Shown here one piece after another: positions 6,206 through 7,904 of a stretch of 7,904 bases of DNA. The DNA comes from Sphingobacteriia bacterium (GTDB taxonomy: Bacteria; Bacteroidota; Bacteroidia; Chitinophagales; Chitinophagaceae). Below the pieces are notes generated by a model. It was not told where the DNA came from. It saw only the letters and a program-made list of their open reading frames with translations, and did not search any database. Location of the stretch: NCBI GenBank assembly GCA_004293505.1, contig RDYY01000064.1, positions 1 through 7,904 on the forward strand, in the 5' to 3' direction. Position 1 is the first letter of the stretch. Each line of letters opens with the position of its first letter. The position numbers and the translations under genes were made by a program.

Positions 6206-7135
6206 ATGCCACCCCGCTCCAACCGGGTCTTTTGGTCAGGCTTTGCTTTGAGTGCTGCCGCCGCCATTTTGTTTTCGACAAAAGCCATTTGGGTCAAACT
6301 GGCTTTTGTACAAACCAAAATTGATCCCGTTAGTTTGTTGGCCTTGCGCATGCTATTTGCCTTGCCGTTTTATTTGTTGGTAGCTGTTTGGCAAAACAAA
6401 AAATCAAGTCCGCTGTCGACCAAAGACCTCTTGGGTATTTTGTTGATGGGCTGCGCAGGGTATTATTTGAGCAGCTTGTTTGATTTCATTGGCTTGCAAT
6501 ATATTTCGGCTGGGCTGGAAAGATTGATTCTGTTTCTTTATCCTTCCCTGGCCGTTTTGATCAATACGTTGCTGTTCAAAACCAAATTGTATCGACACCA
6601 AATTTGGGCTTTGGTTTTGACCTATTGTGGAATTGGATTGGCCTATTGGGGGGAATGGCAATCGGTACAAGAAGATGCTGGCTTTTTTTGGGGCAGCTTC
6701 ATGGTTTTTTGTTGTGCCATTACCTATTCGTTTTATTTGGTAGGATCTGGCCATTGGATCCCAAAAGCAGGATCCTTGCGCTACACAGCTTATGCCATGC
6801 TGGCTGCCACTTTGGGAATCTTTGTGCATTATGGCATCAGCCAACCTACTTTGCCGCAGGTAATGGAGAATAAAATTTGGCAGTATGGGATTTTACTGGC
6901 CCTGCTGGCTACTGTACTGCCCTCTTTTTTAATGAGCATGGGCATGAAACGCATTGGTAGCAACAACACCTCCATCATCACCAGCATCGGACCCGTTTCT
7001 ACCATTTTACAAGCCCATTTTTTCTTGGGTGAATCCATCACCCTTTCACAAATTGCCGGAACGGTCTTGGTTTTGATGGGTGTAGCCGTAATGGGGAGGT
7101 CTCCTGCCGCATCAGGAAAATCCCTTGTCGGTTAA
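6206..7135 (+). CDS. EamA-family (drug/metabolite transporter superfamily) membrane permease
   Basis: The 309-residue protein is mostly hydrophobic and fits the ten-helix EamA layout of two fused five-helix halves. Approximate membrane segments are 12-30, 43-62, 75-94, 100-122, 133-150, 159-180, 192-211, 226-246, 253-272 and 280-297. The first half ends in the ISAGLERLILFLYPSLAVLINTLLF segment (100-124), and the second in the matching GSNNTSIITSIGPVSTILQAHFFLGESIT (251-279), the two internally equivalent signature regions. There is no signal peptide; the short N-terminus PPRSNR is positive, consistent with a cytoplasmic N-end. Substrates of this superfamily are diverse (amino acids, metabolites, nucleotide sugars) and cannot be read from the sequence. 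The start is one base after the dapD stop (TAATATG), so translational coupling is likely, and an amino-acid-related substrate is a reasonable guess only. The 3' end overlaps the convergent regulator gene by 24 bases. Confidence 0.92.
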   Translation: MPPRSNRVFWSGFALSAAAAILFSTKAIWVKLAFVQTKIDPVSLLALRMLFALPFYLLVAVWQNKKSSPLSTKDLLGILLMGCAGYYLSSLFDFIGLQYISAGLERLILFLYPSLAVLINTLLFKTKLYRHQIWALVLTYCGIGLAYWGEWQSVQEDAGFFWGSFMVFCCAITYSFYLVGSGHWIPKAGSLRYTAYAMLAATLGIFVHYGISQPTLPQVMENKIWQYGILLALLATVLPSFLMSMGMKRIGSNNTSIITSIGPVSTILQAHFFLGESITLSQIAGTVLVLMGVAVMGRSPAASGKSLVG

Positions 7136-7753
7136 CTTGTACAGTTTAGCGTACTGTTCCAGCTCTTGGTTATTGGATAAATTCAATTTATCTAAAATCC
7201 GGCTGCGATAGGTGTTGATGGTGTTGTTGCTCAAATGCAATTGTTCACCTATTTCAGCAATGGTTTTTCCACTCACGATCAATTGGAAGACATTCAACTC
7301 CCGATCAGAAAGGGATTCGTGTGGTAGCCCGTGCTGGTCATATTCCAAGGAAACCGCAATCAGTTCAGCAGTTCTGTTGTTGATGTATTTTTTGCCATTC
7401 AACAAATGCTGAAAAGCGGGAACCAAATCAACCGCTAAATCATCCCTGGTCAAAAAAGCCGAAGCACCTGATTTAATGGCCCGCAAGGCAATTAATTCTG
7501 GTGTCAAATCACTGATGACCAAAATGGGTAAAAGCGGTTTCCGTTTCCTGATTTCACGCAACAGATCAAATCCTTCTCTCCCAAAAGCATCGGGGTAAAA
7601 AGCAAAAATGTCCCAATCATGGTAAATGACTTTTTCTAAAAGGGGCTCATCAGCTTTCAGGGAAACCAATTCTAATTGGGGGAATGCTTTTGACAACAAT
7701 GAAGTCCATTGCAAGGGGGCTTGGGGCATTGGATCATTGATGAGTAAGCGCAT
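7112..7753 (-). CDS. NarL/FixJ-type regulator with degenerate receiver domain and LuxR-type HTH
   Basis: The 213-residue protein has a receiver-like domain (1-120) joined to a LuxR/GerE helix-turn-helix (about 147-206; LSDRELNVFQLIVSGKTIAEIGEQL, then the recognition helix NNTINTYRSRILDKL). The DNA-binding half is intact and canonical. The receiver is not. Aligning FGREGFDLLREIR with the usual PGxxGxELLxxIR places Tyr53 where the phosphorylated Asp should be. The switch Ser81 (LVISD) is kept, but the conserved Lys is replaced by Arg103 (FLTRDD), and only one Asp (Asp7) remains of the acidic pair. It probably acts without phosphorylation, through ligand or partner binding or constitutively. No histidine kinase gene is next to it. 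The start codon lies about 30 bases downstream of a TAnnTTTG -7 box. Targets are unknown; the convergent dapD-transporter operon is adjacent but on the other strand. Confidence 0.9.
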   Translation of the reverse strand: MRLLINDPMPQAPLQWTSLLSKAFPQLELVSLKADEPLLEKVIYHDWDIFAFYPDAFGREGFDLLREIRKRKPLLPILVISDLTPELIALRAIKSGASAFLTRDDLAVDLVPAFQHLLNGKKYINNRTAELIAVSLEYDQHGLPHESLSDRELNVFQLIVSGKTIAEIGEQLHLSNNTINTYRSRILDKLNLSNNQELEQYAKLYKLTDKGFS

Positions 7754-7783
7754 GAAATGCTAAAGGTTATTGGACAATTCTTT

Positions 7784-7791
7784 CAAAGATA
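7784..7791 (-). promoter_or_regulatory. Bacteroidota-type -7 promoter box (TATCTTTG) for the regulator
   Basis: Read on the minus strand, TATCTTTG fits TAnnTTTG exactly. It would start transcription roughly 25 bases before the regulator's ATG at 7753. No matching TTTG is seen at the -33 position, so this is a half-supported promoter. Confidence 0.4.
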
Positions 7792-7813
7792 AAACTATTT
7801 GGGATTGCCCTTT

Positions 7814-7830
7814 CTCCGCCTGCGGCGGAG
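7814..7830. repeat. Perfect GC-rich hairpin CTCCGCC-TGC-GGCGGAG
   Basis: A perfect 7-bp inverted repeat with a 3-base loop in non-coding DNA upstream of the regulator. The 11-mer CCGCCTGCGGC within it (7816-7826) recurs at 7894-7904. Either strand could form the stem. It has no clear T-tract on the regulator side, so a terminator for a gene beyond the right edge is possible but not shown. Confidence 0.7.
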
Positions 7831-7835
7831 GGGCT

Positions 7836-7862
7836 GGATTAGTCCGCTGTGCGAACTGATCC
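7836..7862. repeat. Imperfect 12-bp inverted repeat
   Basis: Arms GGATTAGTCCGC (7836-7847) and GCGAACTGATCC (7851-7862) around a TGT loop pair at 10 of 12 positions, with one G-T wobble and one mismatch. Flanking GGGGCT (7830-7835) can pair with AGCCCC (7884-7889), nesting this hairpin in a larger fold. Confidence 0.6.
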
Positions 7863-7893
7863 CTAAGGGTTGGTCTTACCCAAAGCCCCAGCA

Positions 7894-7904
7894 CCGCCTG
7901 CGGC
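7894..7904. repeat. Second copy of CCGCCTGCGGC, cut by window edge
   Basis: Direct repeat of 7816-7826, 78 bases further on. If the hairpin continues as in the first copy, its right arm lies outside the window. Confidence 0.6.

Noticed and set aside
6752..6775. Closely spaced GGATCC sites in the permease gene
   Set aside because: A short restriction-site-like coincidence in coding sequence, explained by the encoded residues.
6404..6844. 146-codon minus-strand open frame
   Set aside because: Fully antisense inside the EamA permease gene, with no domain and no spacing relation to other genes.

Overview
The window looks like a chromosomal segment from a member of the Bacteroidota. The support is protein-level: a family-9 glycosyltransferase starting with the IQTAFIGD signature, a pRiA4b ORF-3-like protein between two tRNA enzymes, an absence of clear Shine-Dalgarno sequences, and a -7 box of the TAnnTTTG type before the last gene. 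A closer placement (for example Saprospiria) would be a guess. All genes seen are intact; there are no RNA genes, insertion sequences or CRISPR arrays.

Layout. At the left edge murB (peptidoglycan precursor synthesis) runs rightward and ends by sharing a TTAA with the stop of miaA, which runs leftward. miaA is the last gene of a tight five-gene leftward run. In order of transcription it holds a 71-residue protein of unknown function (5195-4980), a GT9 heptosyltransferase-like enzyme (4947-3928), a CCA-adding-type tRNA nucleotidyltransferase with an HD domain (3919-2501), a pRiA4b ORF-3-like protein with an acidic tail (2471-1902) and miaA (1888-1028). All gaps inside the run are 8 to 32 bases. 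The theme is tRNA maturation (3'-CCA addition and i6A37 modification) together with envelope glycan assembly.

After a 202-base divergent intergenic region, dapD (lysine/meso-diaminopimelate synthesis) and an EamA-type transporter run rightward, one base apart. They converge on, and overlap by 24 bases, a leftward NarL/FixJ-type regulator whose receiver domain lacks the phosphorylatable Asp. The last 150 bases are non-coding: a probable promoter for the regulator, then GC-rich palindromes and a repeated 11-mer cut by the window edge.

The most notable feature is the divergent intergenic region (5196-5397). It has an 80-base tract that is 81% A+T with three TTGTTTAA copies. Beyond a 34-base spacer lie three same-strand 9-mers spaced 11 and 12 bases, matching the DnaA-box consensus TTATNCACA at 8, 8 and 9 of the 9 positions (N counted as a match). 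This is the architecture of a replication origin (unwinding element plus DnaA-box array), and the flanking operons point away from it. It is a candidate oriC, or else a DnaA-controlled divergent promoter. The sequence alone cannot separate these.
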